The notes beneath the pieces were generated by a model. It was not told the origin of the DNA. It made no database searches and was given only the letters and a program-made list of their open reading frames with translations. The position numbers and the translations under genes were made by a program. Of a stretch of 64,000 bases of DNA, positions 47,748 through 55,739 are shown piece by piece. The DNA comes from an uncultured Erythrobacter sp. Its GTDB lineage: Bacteria; Pseudomonadota; Alphaproteobacteria; Sphingomonadales; Sphingomonadaceae. Position 1 is the stretch's first letter, and each line of letters begins with the position of its first letter. The stretch is taken from the NCBI GenBank assembly GCA_947502305.1, contig CANMZA010000002.1, forward strand, positions 587,041 through 651,040, written 5' to 3'.

Positions 47748-48262
47748 TAATCGTCATCCCGGCGATGATAGGTCACGAAAGAAAAAGCGGGTTTGTCACC
47801 AATCGCGGGATGATCTTCGCGCGCGGTTTCTTCCCATTCGGGGCCAATCGGTTTCATGAAAGTATCGCCGGGAAAATCGGCGTGGATTTCGGTGACTTCA
47901 ATCCGCTGCGCTAGCGGGCGGAACACATCATAGATCGCCGATCCGCCCACGATTGGGATTTCTGCCGTGTCATTGCCCGTTCGCGCGGCAATCAATGCCT
48001 CGGCGACGGAGTGGACAATTTCTGCCCCCTCACTGTCCCAAGTGTCGCGCCGGGTCAGAACAATATGCCGCCGCGCCGGAAGCAGGCCGGGCAGGCTCTC
48101 AAATGTCTTGCGGCCCATGATCATCGGCTTGCCAATCGTCAGCGCCTTGAAACGCTTCAGATCCGCAGGCAGCCGCCACGGCAATTGCCCCTCATACCCA
48201 ATCGCGCCATTCGCAGCGCGGGCGTAAATGAGCACAATTTCGTGGTCTGCTATGGGGTTCAA
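47747..48262 (-). CDS. folA: dihydrofolate reductase
   Basis: FolA reduces dihydrofolate with NADPH. IVLIYARAANGAIG, LPWRLPADLKRFK, MGRKTFESLPGLL and VGGSAIYDVF mark the family; length is 171. The only plausible start is TTG at 48262, since the conserved strand begins at residue 9 and no ATG precedes it in frame. The stop overlaps the dipeptidase start. Confidence 0.94.
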   Translation of the reverse strand: MNPIADHEIVLIYARAANGAIGYEGQLPWRLPADLKRFKALTIGKPMIMGRKTFESLPGLLPARRHIVLTRRDTWDSEGAEIVHSVAEALIAARTGNDTAEIPIVGGSAIYDVFRPLAQRIEVTEIHADFPGDTFMKPIGPEWEETAREDHPAIGDKPAFSFVTYHRRDDD

Positions 48263-48286
48263 GTTTTTGGCTTCACGTCTTTTGGC

Positions 48287-49384
48287 TCAGGCGCCGTCTT
48301 GGGATGGTGTTTTGTGCGACACACGCGTCACATGCCCCATCTTGCGCCCTGCGCGCGCCTCGCGCTTGCCATAAAGGTGCAGATGCGGCTCGCCGTCTTC
48401 GGCCAGAATTTCATGCGCGCTCAGTGCGTCTTCACCCACGATATTGCGCATGTCGATGCTGGCAAACCGCGTTTCCGTCCCGCCCAGCGGCAATCCGCAA
48501 ATCGCACGAATGTGGTTTTCAAATTGGCCTGTGGCTGCACCCTCAATGGTCCAGTGCCCTGAATTGTGCACCCGGGGGGCCATTTCGTTGAAAATCGGCC
48601 CCTGCGCGGTCGCAAAGAATTCCAGCGTCAGCACGCCCACATAATTCAGCGCATTCGCCGTTTTCTCGGCGATCTCGCGGGCCGCCCCGACCTGGCTTTC
48701 GACCACGGGGCCAGCGGGCAGGACCGAATGGACCAGCATTCCGCCTTCATGCGTGTTGGCAGAAGAATCCCACATTCGCACCGTACCATCAGCGGCCCGG
48801 GCAAGGATCACCGAAAATTCGGTCTCAAAATTGACCATGCCTTCGTAAATGCACGCCTGTCCGGGGAAGCGAACGCCTTCTGCTTCGTGGACGGAGGCAA
48901 TGCGCCACTGGCCCTTACCATCATATCCATCGCGCGCGGTTTTGAGGATGCCGGGTGTGCCGACCCGTTCGAGCGCGCGGGCAAAATCATCGTCGCTTTC
49001 AACCCGCATATAGGGCGCACATTTCGCGCGCAGCTCTTCGACGAAGCGTTTTTCATTGAGCCGGTCCTGCGCCACTTTCAACGCTTTGGGATCAGGCACG
49101 AGCAAGTTCGCCGGGATCGATTCCACCGCGCTTAGCGGGACATTCTCAAATTCCCACGTCACCACATCGCATTGGCTGGCAAAAGCGGCGAGCGCGGCAT
49201 TGTCACCCCAGCCATTTTCGAAAAAATCATCGCAAGCAGATGCGGCCACATTGTCGCCAGCAGGCGCATAACCAACGCAGCGATAGCCAAGTTGCACCGC
49301 AGCCATCGCCAGCATTCGGCCAAGCTGACCGCCGCCAAGAATGCCTATGGTCGAACCGGGCGGGAGGGGAGCGGTGCCAGCCAT
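48287..49384 (-). CDS. purK: N5-carboxyaminoimidazole ribonucleotide synthase
   Basis: PurK is an ATP-grasp enzyme that carboxylates aminoimidazole ribonucleotide in purine synthesis. GILGGGQLGRMLA near the N-terminus, KTARDGYDGKGQW and EMAPRVHNSGHWTIE are diagnostic. The ATG at 49384 overlaps the purE stop (ATGA), so the longer frame to 49432 is not used; the product is 365 residues. Confidence 0.96.
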   Translation of the reverse strand: MAGTAPLPPGSTIGILGGGQLGRMLAMAAVQLGYRCVGYAPAGDNVAASACDDFFENGWGDNAALAAFASQCDVVTWEFENVPLSAVESIPANLLVPDPKALKVAQDRLNEKRFVEELRAKCAPYMRVESDDDFARALERVGTPGILKTARDGYDGKGQWRIASVHEAEGVRFPGQACIYEGMVNFETEFSVILARAADGTVRMWDSSANTHEGGMLVHSVLPAGPVVESQVGAAREIAEKTANALNYVGVLTLEFFATAQGPIFNEMAPRVHNSGHWTIEGAATGQFENHIRAICGLPLGGTETRFASIDMRNIVGEDALSAHEILAEDGEPHLHLYGKREARAGRKMGHVTRVSHKTPSQDGA

Positions 49385-49890
49385 CAATCCACCGGTGCCT
49401 CTGCCACATCGCCTGTCCGCGCGGCGCGCCAATCTTGCAACCGCTCAGACAGAGCTTCGTCCGACAGAGCCAAAATCGCCGCCGCCATTAGAGCCGCATT
49501 TTTTGCCCCGGCATCACCAATCGCCAAGGTTCCAACAGGAATGCCAGCGGGCATTTGCACGATGGACAGCAAACTGTCCCAGCCCGAAAGCGCCTTGGAT
49601 TGGACCGGCACGCCAAGAACCGGCAAATGTGTCATCGCCGCGATCATGCCGGGCAAATGCGCCGCCCCGCCTGCGCCTGCGATAATAACATCAAAACCTT
49701 CGCCCTCTGCACCCTTGGCAAAGGCGCTCATGCGGTCGGGTGTTCGGTGCGCTGAGACGATTCGCGCCTCATGCTCCACTTCGAGTTCATCGAGGATTTC
49801 CGACGCAAGGCGCATGGCCGGCCAGTCGGACTGGCTGCCCATCACAATCGCGACCTTTTTGCTTGGCGGTCCGCTGCTATCCTTGGCCAT
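49384..49890 (-). CDS. purE: N5-carboxyaminoimidazole ribonucleotide mutase
   Basis: PurE (168 residues) moves the carboxylate made by PurK to give [22 protein letters not shown] and [13 protein letters not shown] are the class I PurE active-site motifs. It overlaps purK by 4 bp and starts 7 bp after the gpmA stop on the same strand. Confidence 0.97.
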   Translation of the reverse strand: MAKDSSGPPSKKVAIVMGSQSDWPAMRLASEILDELEVEHEARIVSAHRTPDRMSAFAKGAEGEGFDVIIAGAGGAAHLPGMIAAMTHLPVLGVPVQSKALSGWDSLLSIVQMPAGIPVGTLAIGDAGAKNAALMAAAILALSDEALSERLQDWRAARTGDVAEAPVD

Positions 49891-49897
49891 ACGCCCC

Positions 49898-50584
49898 TCA
49901 GCTATCCTTTAGATAATACCGCTGCCCCGGCACCATATTGTCGTCAAAGTCATAGATGATCGGCTGCCCAGTTGGAATCTCCAGGCTAGTGATATCTTCA
50001 TCCGAAATATTCGAGAGATGTTTGACCAGCGCGCGCAAAGAATTGCCATGCGCGGAAATGATAACAGTCTCGCCGCTTGCGAGCACTGGCAGGATGTCGC
50101 TTTCCCAATAGGGCAGGACACGCTCAATCGTCAGTTTCAAACTCTCTGTGTTTGGAACATCAATGCCGTCATAGCGCGGATCGGCGCCGGGATCATATTC
50201 GCTGCCGGCCTCCATTGGCGGCGGCGGCGTGTCGAAACTGCGGCGCCAGATATGTACCTGTTCATCGCCATGTTTGTCGCGGGTTTCTTGTTTGTTGAGA
50301 CCCGTCAGACCGCCATAATGCCGCTCATTCAGCCGCCAGTCTTTGGTCACCGGCAGCCACAAACGGTTCATTTCTTCGAGCGCGAGATTGAGCGTCAGGA
50401 TCGCCCGTTTTTGCACTGAGGTGAAGCAGGTCGTCGGCCAGACGCCTTTTTCCGCCATCAATGTTCCGGCGGCTTTCGCTTCGGTCACGCCTTTTTCGGT
50501 CAGATCGACATCCCACCAACCGGTAAAACGGTTTTCAAGGTTCCACTGGCTTTGGCCGTGACGGACAAGGATGAGCTTGGGCAT
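49898..50584 (-). CDS. gpmA: 2,3-bisphosphoglycerate-dependent phosphoglycerate mutase
   Basis: GpmA interconverts 3- and 2-phosphoglycerate. The phospho-acceptor motif [10 protein letters not shown] is near residue 6, the second His lies in [11 protein letters not shown], and [13 protein letters not shown] is conserved; length is 228. It heads the minus-strand string gpmA-purE-purK-folA. Confidence 0.97.
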   Translation of the reverse strand: MPKLILVRHGQSQWNLENRFTGWWDVDLTEKGVTEAKAAGTLMAEKGVWPTTCFTSVQKRAILTLNLALEEMNRLWLPVTKDWRLNERHYGGLTGLNKQETRDKHGDEQVHIWRRSFDTPPPPMEAGSEYDPGADPRYDGIDVPNTESLKLTIERVLPYWESDILPVLASGETVIISAHGNSLRALVKHLSNISDEDITSLEIPTGQPIIYDFDDNMVPGQRYYLKDS

Positions 50585-50656
50585 TGTTTCTCGGTATCTC
50601 CGTATTGCCGGGGTGCTTGATTGACCCGAAATGCGCGCAAAAAAGGAAGGTGCGGC

Positions 50657-50806
50657 CTAGCCCTCGTCGCCCGCCTTGGGAACCCATTTATCTGCGCTTT
50701 CGCTTTTCATCTCGCGCCCCTGCGCTTTCCTGCGGCGCAGGTTCTCTCGCAGTTTTGCGGCCATGCGTTCTTCGCGGGAAAAATTGGCTGACTTTTCTTC
50801 ACTCAT
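50657..50806 (-). CDS. short basic protein of unknown function
   Basis: The 49-residue product has a single Arg/Lys-rich helix (REERMAAKLRENLRRRKAQGRE) and a short polar tail (SESADKWVPKAGDEG). Small proteins of this composition recur in sphingomonads, from general knowledge. The ATG at 50806 follows the frame opening at 50854. It could bind nucleic acid or ribosomes, but no function is known. Confidence 0.55.
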   Translation of the reverse strand: MSEEKSANFSREERMAAKLRENLRRRKAQGREMKSESADKWVPKAGDEG

Positions 50807-50861
50807 GTGAAACGCCTTGGCGCTAGATGCGCTTTTGTTCAAGCGCAGTATCAAGCTTGCC

Positions 50862-50890
50862 TTGACAAGAGGCGCGCACCCACCGATAGG
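50862..50890 (+). promoter_or_regulatory. promoter of tRNA-Thr
   Basis: TTGACA (50862-50867), a 17-nt spacer and GATAGG (50885-50890) lie 19 nt before the mature tRNA 5' end. The -35 is a full consensus match. Confidence 0.7.
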
Positions 50891-50908
50891 CGCGCGTCTT
50901 GAACAGGC

Positions 50909-50983
50909 GCCGCGGTAGCTCAGTGGTAGAGCGCGTCATTGGTAATGACGAGGCCGAGAGTTCAATTCTCTCTCGTGGCACCA
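50909..50983 (+). tRNA. tRNA-Thr (anticodon GGT), CCA encoded
   Basis: The 75-nt cloverleaf is complete: acceptor stem GCCGCGG with TCGTGGC, D-arm GCTC/GAGC, anticodon stem CGTCA/TGACG with loop TTGGTAA (anticodon GGT), T-arm GAGAG-TTCAATT-CTCTC, discriminator A and genome-encoded CCA. Confidence 0.96.
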
Positions 50984-51325
50984 TTATTTCTGTTCACGGC
51001 CAATTCGCTTCGCTCATGCCTCCACGAGGGCGGCCTGAACGGCCGGCGGGCGCCCCATCTCTTTGGCGCCCTTGCGGGCAGCTTTGCGCCCGGCAACCTT
51101 AAGACCATTAACCAAAGACCAAGGCGACCTGCTGGATGGCGGAGCTCGGTCCGCGAAGCGGGCTGCAAGCCCGACCGGGCGCCCGCAGCGCCGCAGGCGC
51201 GAGGACATCGCGTTGCGGATGCGATGCGCAAACAAAAACACCCCTACCCCCACTTTTGACGATACGCCTTCGCCTCGCGGTCCGCTATTCCCTGCTCAAC
51301 ACACACATGAGCAGGAGAGCGAACG
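50984..51325. other. structured GC-rich intergenic region after tRNA-Thr
   Basis: No convincing gene is present in these 342 bp. The stretch contains several GC-rich dyads, such as GGGCGCC (51048-51054) with GGCGCCC (51065-51071), GGCC-TGAAC-GGCC, and GGGCTTGC/GCAAGC-like pairs near 51160-51175. No T-run terminator is obvious. Short frames here are arginine-rich and lack ribosome sites. It may be a remnant of an inserted element or an untranslated structured RNA. Confidence 0.5.
51291..51315 (+). repeat. inverted repeat overlapping the ribosome site of the first island gene
   Basis: CCTGCTCA (51291-51298) and TGAGCAGG (51308-51315) are perfect inverted arms separated by an ACACACACA loop. 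The right arm runs into the AGGAG site of the SDR gene at 51326. It may be an operator or an mRNA hairpin limiting translation. Confidence 0.5.
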
Positions 51326-52090
51326 ATGGATCTGGGACTTAAAGGCAAGAAGGTCATCATGAATGGCGGCGCGCATGGGCTTGGCCTTGCTTCGCTCAAA
51401 TTGTTCGCGGCAGAGGGCGCTGATGTCGCCTTCTTTAGCCGTAAAGAAGACAAGATCGAAGCTGCCAAAACCGCTATCGACGCGGCCGGGCCGGGCAAAG
51501 TCTTTGCCGAAGTGTTCGATATGGCTTCGGGCGGCGATTCTTATAAAGCGTGGCTGGAAAAGGCCGCTGGCGAGCTGGGCGGATGCGACATTTTCATCCA
51601 CACTGCGTCCACATCGGGCACTGGCGGCACCGGCGATTGGCAAGCGACGCTCGATTTTGACATTATGGGCGCGGTGAACGGTGTCGAGGCATTGACCCCG
51701 CATCTTGCGAATTCAGATTGCGGCTCAATCCTCTTCATGAGCTCCACTGCGGCGCTCGAAACTTTTATCGCTCCGCAGGCCTTTAACGCTATGAAAGCGG
51801 CCTTGATCACTTATGGCTCGCAATTGTCGCAGGCGCTCGCCCCGCAAGGCATTCGCGTGAACTGCGTTTCGCCTGGCGCGATTTATTATCCCGGCGGCAA
51901 TTGGGAAGTGATCGAAGGCGCCATGCCGGAACTGTTCAATGGCACGCTGGCGAAAATGCCGATGGGCCGATTTGGCAATGATCAAGAAGTGGCGAACGCC
52001 ATCGTCTTCACCGCCAGCCCGGCTGTTCCTTACATGACCGGATCAAACATCGTCGTTGATGGCGGCTTTACGCAGCGTGTCCAATTCTAG
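51326..52090 (+). CDS. SDR-family protein with Phe in place of the catalytic Tyr
   Basis: The 254-residue protein has an SDR Rossmann fold: NGGAHGLG at residues 13-20 in the cofactor loop, SS at 139-140, and the C-terminal IVVDGGFTQ. The usual Y-x-x-x-K is FNAMK (Phe153, Lys157), so the general acid/base Tyr is missing. It may use another residue or be a binding protein. It is the first gene of the plus-strand set leading to the E1 genes, 100 bp upstream of them. Confidence 0.85.
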   Translation: MDLGLKGKKVIMNGGAHGLGLASLKLFAAEGADVAFFSRKEDKIEAAKTAIDAAGPGKVFAEVFDMASGGDSYKAWLEKAAGELGGCDIFIHTASTSGTGGTGDWQATLDFDIMGAVNGVEALTPHLANSDCGSILFMSSTAALETFIAPQAFNAMKAALITYGSQLSQALAPQGIRVNCVSPGAIYYPGGNWEVIEGAMPELFNGTLAKMPMGRFGNDQEVANAIVFTASPAVPYMTGSNIVVDGGFTQRVQF

Positions 52091-52123
52091 GGGCCGTTTG
52101 GCTCTAAGGTATGCCCAATTCTC

Positions 52124-52151
52124 GGGCGCGCTCAGGTTTTGAAGCGCGCCC
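52124..52151 (+). repeat. GC-rich hairpin between the SDR and E1 alpha genes
   Basis: GGGCGCGCT (52124-52132) and AGCGCGCCC (52143-52151) form a perfect 9-bp stem with a 10-nt loop. No T-run follows, so it is more likely an mRNA stability or processing element, or a Rho-linked stop, than an intrinsic terminator. Confidence 0.5.
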
Positions 52152-52190
52152 GCACGACCAATCAATTCCTCAATAAGAAGGCCCCAATTC

Positions 52191-53159
52191 ATGGCTGAAA
52201 TCACCCGCGAGAAACTGCTGGATGTTTACACCCGCACGATGAAGGTGAACCGCACGGACGAAAAATTCCGCGAATTGCTGATGCAAGGCAAGGTTGCGGT
52301 GATGTATTATTGTGTGCGCGGGCAAGAGCTGGTCTCTGCCGCTGCGATGGCGGCGTTGGAGGACGACGATTACGTCGTTTGCACCTATCGCGGGCAGGGC
52401 GAGCAAACCGCCAAAGGCATTCCGATGGAGAAGTGGTGGGGCGAATGCCTCGGCAAGGCCACTGGCACTTGCAAAGGCAAGGGCGGCACAATGCACATCA
52501 CCGATCCTGATACAGGGATCATGGTGACGACCGGCGTAGTGGGTTCGGGCATTCCGATTGCCAATGGCCTGGGGATGGCCAGCCAGAATAACGGTGATGG
52601 CCGCGTGACTTTGGTCAGCTTTGGTGACGGCGCGGCCAATATTGGCGGCTTTCACGAGGCGATGAATATGGCGCAATTGTATAAGTTGCCGGTCGTGTTC
52701 CTATGCCAAAACAACCGTTACGGCGAACACACCGCCTATGCCGATCACACCGACAGCGTCGACATCCATAGCCGCGCGGCGGGTTACGGGATGAAAGGCA
52801 TCAAGGTTGATGGCAATGACGTCAACGCCGTCTATCCCGCGATGGAAGAAGCGGTCGAACATGCACGCAGCGGCAAAGGGCCGGTTCTGGTTGAGGCCAT
52901 GTGTTACCGCATGATGGGGCATTTCTTCGGCTCCGATTTCTCTTACATGCCGCCGGAACATTTGGCCGAAATGGCAGCGGAAGACCCGCTGCCGAAATTG
53001 CGCAAAGTTATGCTGGAGCGGCAATTTACCGAAAGCGAGCTCGACGCGATTGTTGATGGGATCAACGCCGAAATCGACGCCGCTGTTCAACATGCGCTCG
53101 ATGCGCCGCTGCCGGATACCGATGAAATCTATAAAGACGTGTTGGAGGAGACTGCCTGA
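52191..53159 (+). CDS. thiamine-dependent 2-oxoacid/acetoin dehydrogenase E1 alpha
   Basis: The 322-residue subunit belongs to the E1 alpha (PdhA/AcoA/BkdA) family that decarboxylates a 2-oxoacid or cleaves acetoin using thiamine diphosphate. The TPP/Mg motif GDGAANIGGFHEA starts near residue 146 and ends with QNN near 175. CTYRGQGEQTAKG and KGKGGTMHI form the substrate and phosphorylation-loop-like region. It overlaps E1 beta by one base. Length is close to AcoA. The substrate is unknown. Confidence 0.9.
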   Translation: MAEITREKLLDVYTRTMKVNRTDEKFRELLMQGKVAVMYYCVRGQELVSAAAMAALEDDDYVVCTYRGQGEQTAKGIPMEKWWGECLGKATGTCKGKGGTMHITDPDTGIMVTTGVVGSGIPIANGLGMASQNNGDGRVTLVSFGDGAANIGGFHEAMNMAQLYKLPVVFLCQNNRYGEHTAYADHTDSVDIHSRAAGYGMKGIKVDGNDVNAVYPAMEEAVEHARSGKGPVLVEAMCYRMMGHFFGSDFSYMPPEHLAEMAAEDPLPKLRKVMLERQFTESELDAIVDGINAEIDAAVQHALDAPLPDTDEIYKDVLEETA

Positions 53160-54145
53160 TGGCTGAGATTACCATGACGCAGGCGCTCAATCTCGCGATT
53201 GATGAAGCGATGGCCGAAGATGATGGCGTGTTCTGCCTAGGCGAAGATGTCGCGGCGAAACAAGGCGGCGGGGTGTTCAAAATCACCTCCGGCCTGAGCG
53301 AGAAATACGGCGAAAACCGCATCCGCGCGACGCCAATTTCAGAAACCGCAATCATTGGCGCGGCGATCGGTGCGGCGCTGGCGGGGCAGCGTCCGATCGC
53401 AGAGATCATGCTGATGAATTTTGTCGGCGTGTGTATGGACCAAATCGTCAATCACGCCGCGAAATTGCGCTTTATGTCTGGCGGTCAGACGCCGTGCCCG
53501 ATTGTGATCCGCACCACCACGGGCGTTGGCGTCGGTTTTGGTGGGCAGCATTCCGATATGCTCGAGGCGTGGTTCGCCCATGTCGCTGGTATCCATGTGG
53601 TCACGCCGTCCAACGCCGCTGATGCGCGCGGACTCATGCGCTCTGCAATTGATGCCAATGATCCAGTGATCTTCATCGAAAACATCCTGTGCTACGGCCT
53701 GACCAGCGAAGACCCCGGACCCGGTTACCGGGTGCCTTTGGGCAAGGCGGCTGTCGCAAAAGAAGGCACTGACATCTCGCTCATCACCTATGGCCGCACG
53801 GTTCTCGACGCCTTGGAGGTTGCCGGTGATCTCGAAAAAGAAGGCATCAGCGTCGAAGTGATCGACCTGCGCACGATCGCCCCTTATGATGAGGAAACGG
53901 TGCTGGCTTCGGTTAGAAAAACGGGCCGCGCGATCACTTTGCACGAAGCGGTGCGTCCGTTTGGCACCGGCGCAGAAATCGCTGCGAATATTCAAGAAAA
54001 GTGCTGGGACAGCTTGAAAGCCCCCGTGCGCCGGATCGGCGGAACATTCTCCGCCGTGCCGTTTGCCACTCATCTTGAACAAGCGTGGATTCCGCAAAAG
54101 AGCGATCTGGCGGAGCAAATCAAAGCATCGGTAGGAAAAGCGTAA
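53159..54145 (+). CDS. thiamine-dependent 2-oxoacid/acetoin dehydrogenase E1 beta
   Basis: The 328-residue E1 beta subunit pairs with the upstream alpha to form the alpha2beta2 heterotetramer. Family marks include FCLGEDVAAKQGGGVFKIT, RPIAEIMLMNF, the transketolase pyrimidine domain, and a C-terminal domain with VEVIDLRTIAPYDEETV and HEAVRPFGTGAEI. It is followed without a gap by the lipoyl protein gene. Confidence 0.92.
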   Translation: MAEITMTQALNLAIDEAMAEDDGVFCLGEDVAAKQGGGVFKITSGLSEKYGENRIRATPISETAIIGAAIGAALAGQRPIAEIMLMNFVGVCMDQIVNHAAKLRFMSGGQTPCPIVIRTTTGVGVGFGGQHSDMLEAWFAHVAGIHVVTPSNAADARGLMRSAIDANDPVIFIENILCYGLTSEDPGPGYRVPLGKAAVAKEGTDISLITYGRTVLDALEVAGDLEKEGISVEVIDLRTIAPYDEETVLASVRKTGRAITLHEAVRPFGTGAEIAANIQEKCWDSLKAPVRRIGGTFSAVPFATHLEQAWIPQKSDLAEQIKASVGKA

Positions 54146-54376
54146 ATGGCCGAAGAAATTCGCATCCCAAAATTGGGCATGAGCGCCACCGAAGTCACTT
54201 TGGCGGAATGGATGTTTGGCGATGGAGAGGAAGTCGCGAAAGGCGACATCATCTACACCGCCGAAACAGACAAGACGACGGTCGAGATCGAGGCGCAATC
54301 GGCGGGGACAATTCATCCAACCGGCGAAGAAGGCGTGAAATACAAAGTCGGCGACATCATCGGCACGATTGGGTGA
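54146..54376 (+). CDS. stand-alone lipoyl-domain carrier protein
   Basis: The 76-residue protein is a single biotinyl/lipoyl domain. The modified Lys is residue 43 in ETDKTTVEIE, a classical lipoylation beta-turn, and IPKLGMSATEVTLAEW is the usual N-terminal strand. There is no E1/E3-binding domain and no acyltransferase core, so it is not an E2 but a free swinging arm. It starts one base after the E1 beta stop with a GTAGGA ribosome site. The next gene is unrelated, so truncation by a frameshift is unlikely. Confidence 0.9.
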   Translation: MAEEIRIPKLGMSATEVTLAEWMFGDGEEVAKGDIIYTAETDKTTVEIEAQSAGTIHPTGEEGVKYKVGDIIGTIG

Positions 54377-54386
54377 GCAAGAGGCA

Positions 54387-54773
54387 ATGAGCACTCCGCG
54401 CGAAATGTTGCAGGCCGTCTATGCGGCGGCGGGCGCGCGCGATTGGGACCGTGTCGAAAGCCTCGTCCATCCTGATTTTGTGCTGTTTGAGGCGGAATGC
54501 CTGCCCTTTGGCGGCGAATGGCGGGGCAAGGATGCGCTGCAACGCTGTGCGGCGGCGATGTATGCCACCTGGGCGGAGGCGAATGTCGATATTCACGACA
54601 TCACCGGCGGGGATAGTAATGCGGTGACGGTGCTGACTTTGACCATGACATCCAAACGCACCGGCGAAACATTCTCGCAAACGGTGAATGAATGCGGCGC
54701 GTTCGAAGATGGATTGCTGAAAGAATTGCGCATCCATTATTTCGATGCCGCTGAAATCGCCGAGAAGGCCTGA
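54387..54773 (+). CDS. SnoaL/NTF2-like protein
   Basis: The 128-residue product has the SnoaL-like cone fold pattern: an N-terminal helix with MLQAVYAAAGARDWDRVESLVHPDFVLF, then alternating strands ending in LLKELRIHYFD. Members include polyketide cyclases, dehydratases and ketosteroid isomerase relatives. The ATG at 54387 has an AGAGG ribosome site and lies 10 bp after the lipoyl gene. An enzymatic role in the island is likely but unspecified. Confidence 0.8.
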   Translation: MSTPREMLQAVYAAAGARDWDRVESLVHPDFVLFEAECLPFGGEWRGKDALQRCAAAMYATWAEANVDIHDITGGDSNAVTVLTLTMTSKRTGETFSQTVNECGAFEDGLLKELRIHYFDAAEIAEKA

Positions 54774-54777
54774 TTCT

Positions 54778-55707
54778 ATGACAATTGAGAAAATCTGCGT
54801 CCTCGGCGCGCCTGCTGATCAAGGTCAGCCTTTGGTCACGCAGCTGCTGGATGCAGGTTTCACTGTCACGGCCGGGGTCCGGCGCGATGATGCCTTGGCC
54901 GAAACGCCGTTTCCCGATCTGGCGACGGTGCGGGCCGATATTACCGATGCGGATGCGATGGCGCATGCCTTTGCCGGCCAAGATGCCGCCGCTTTTCACC
55001 TGCCGTTTGAATTTGACCGCGCGCGCGCCGCCAGTTTTGGCCGCGCCATCGCCGATGGGGCGGTGCGGGCAGGTTTGAAGAAGATCATCTTCAACACCGC
55101 CTGTTTTGTGGCGGATCACGATCTGGATCTGTCCGCGCATGATGGGCGCCGCGATATTGAGCGCGCTTTGGAAGAGACCGGCATACCGTGCGTGTTCATC
55201 GAACCGACCGTGTTTATGGACAACCAATACCGGATCTGGACGCGGCCTCTGATCATGCGTGACGGTGTTTTCGCCTATCCGGCCAAGCCTGGTCTGAAGA
55301 TCAATTGGGTGTGCCTGGAAGATGTGGCGCAAGCGATGGTGCGGGCATTGCAGACCGACGCGGCGGATGGGCAGCATGTCCCGATTGGCGGGCCAGAAGC
55401 CTTGGTCGGTGACGAAGTTGCAGCGAGCCTTTCCGAAGTGCTGGGCCGCCCGGTGCGTTTTAAAAGCCTGGCCCCAGAAGAATTTGCTGCGGGGATGAGC
55501 GAACTAGTCACCGGATCAAGGGAGGTTCAGCCGCTCAGTATTTATGACGGGATGGCGAAGTTTTACAGTTTCTACAATTCGCAGCCGACCTCGCCGCTGA
55601 TCGTTGATCCGCAAAAAGCGCGCGATTTGCTGGGTATGAAGCATACCTCGCATGCTGATTGGGCGGCGTCGAAAGATTGGATGGACGGCTTAGACGGGTT
55701 GATTTGA
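54778..55707 (+). CDS. NmrA-like NAD(P)-binding protein
   Basis: The 309-residue protein is an atypical SDR of the NmrA/TMR group: the cofactor loop reads CVLGAPADQGQP instead of GATGxxG, then ADITDADAMAHAF and KKIIFNTACF. The YxxxK site is lacking, as common in NmrA members, which may reduce or just sense dinucleotides. The ATG at 54778 follows the SnoaL gene by 4 bp. It is the last gene in the plus-strand E1 operon. Confidence 0.8.
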   Translation: MTIEKICVLGAPADQGQPLVTQLLDAGFTVTAGVRRDDALAETPFPDLATVRADITDADAMAHAFAGQDAAAFHLPFEFDRARAASFGRAIADGAVRAGLKKIIFNTACFVADHDLDLSAHDGRRDIERALEETGIPCVFIEPTVFMDNQYRIWTRPLIMRDGVFAYPAKPGLKINWVCLEDVAQAMVRALQTDAADGQHVPIGGPEALVGDEVAASLSEVLGRPVRFKSLAPEEFAAGMSELVTGSREVQPLSIYDGMAKFYSFYNSQPTSPLIVDPQKARDLLGMKHTSHADWAASKDWMDGLDGLI

Positions 55708-55739
55708 GCCGGTCCTAAAATCGCGCTGCTAGGCTTAAG

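Noticed and set aside
51014..51253. Short frames after tRNA-Thr on both strands
   Set aside because: Products are Arg/Pro/Gly-rich without any family pattern or ribosome site; the region is better read as structured non-coding DNA.
54146..54376. Lipoyl gene as a truncated E2 from a frameshift
   Set aside because: The frame ends cleanly after a complete domain, and the next gene starts 10 bp later with its own ribosome site; no E2 core sequence is seen in any frame downstream.
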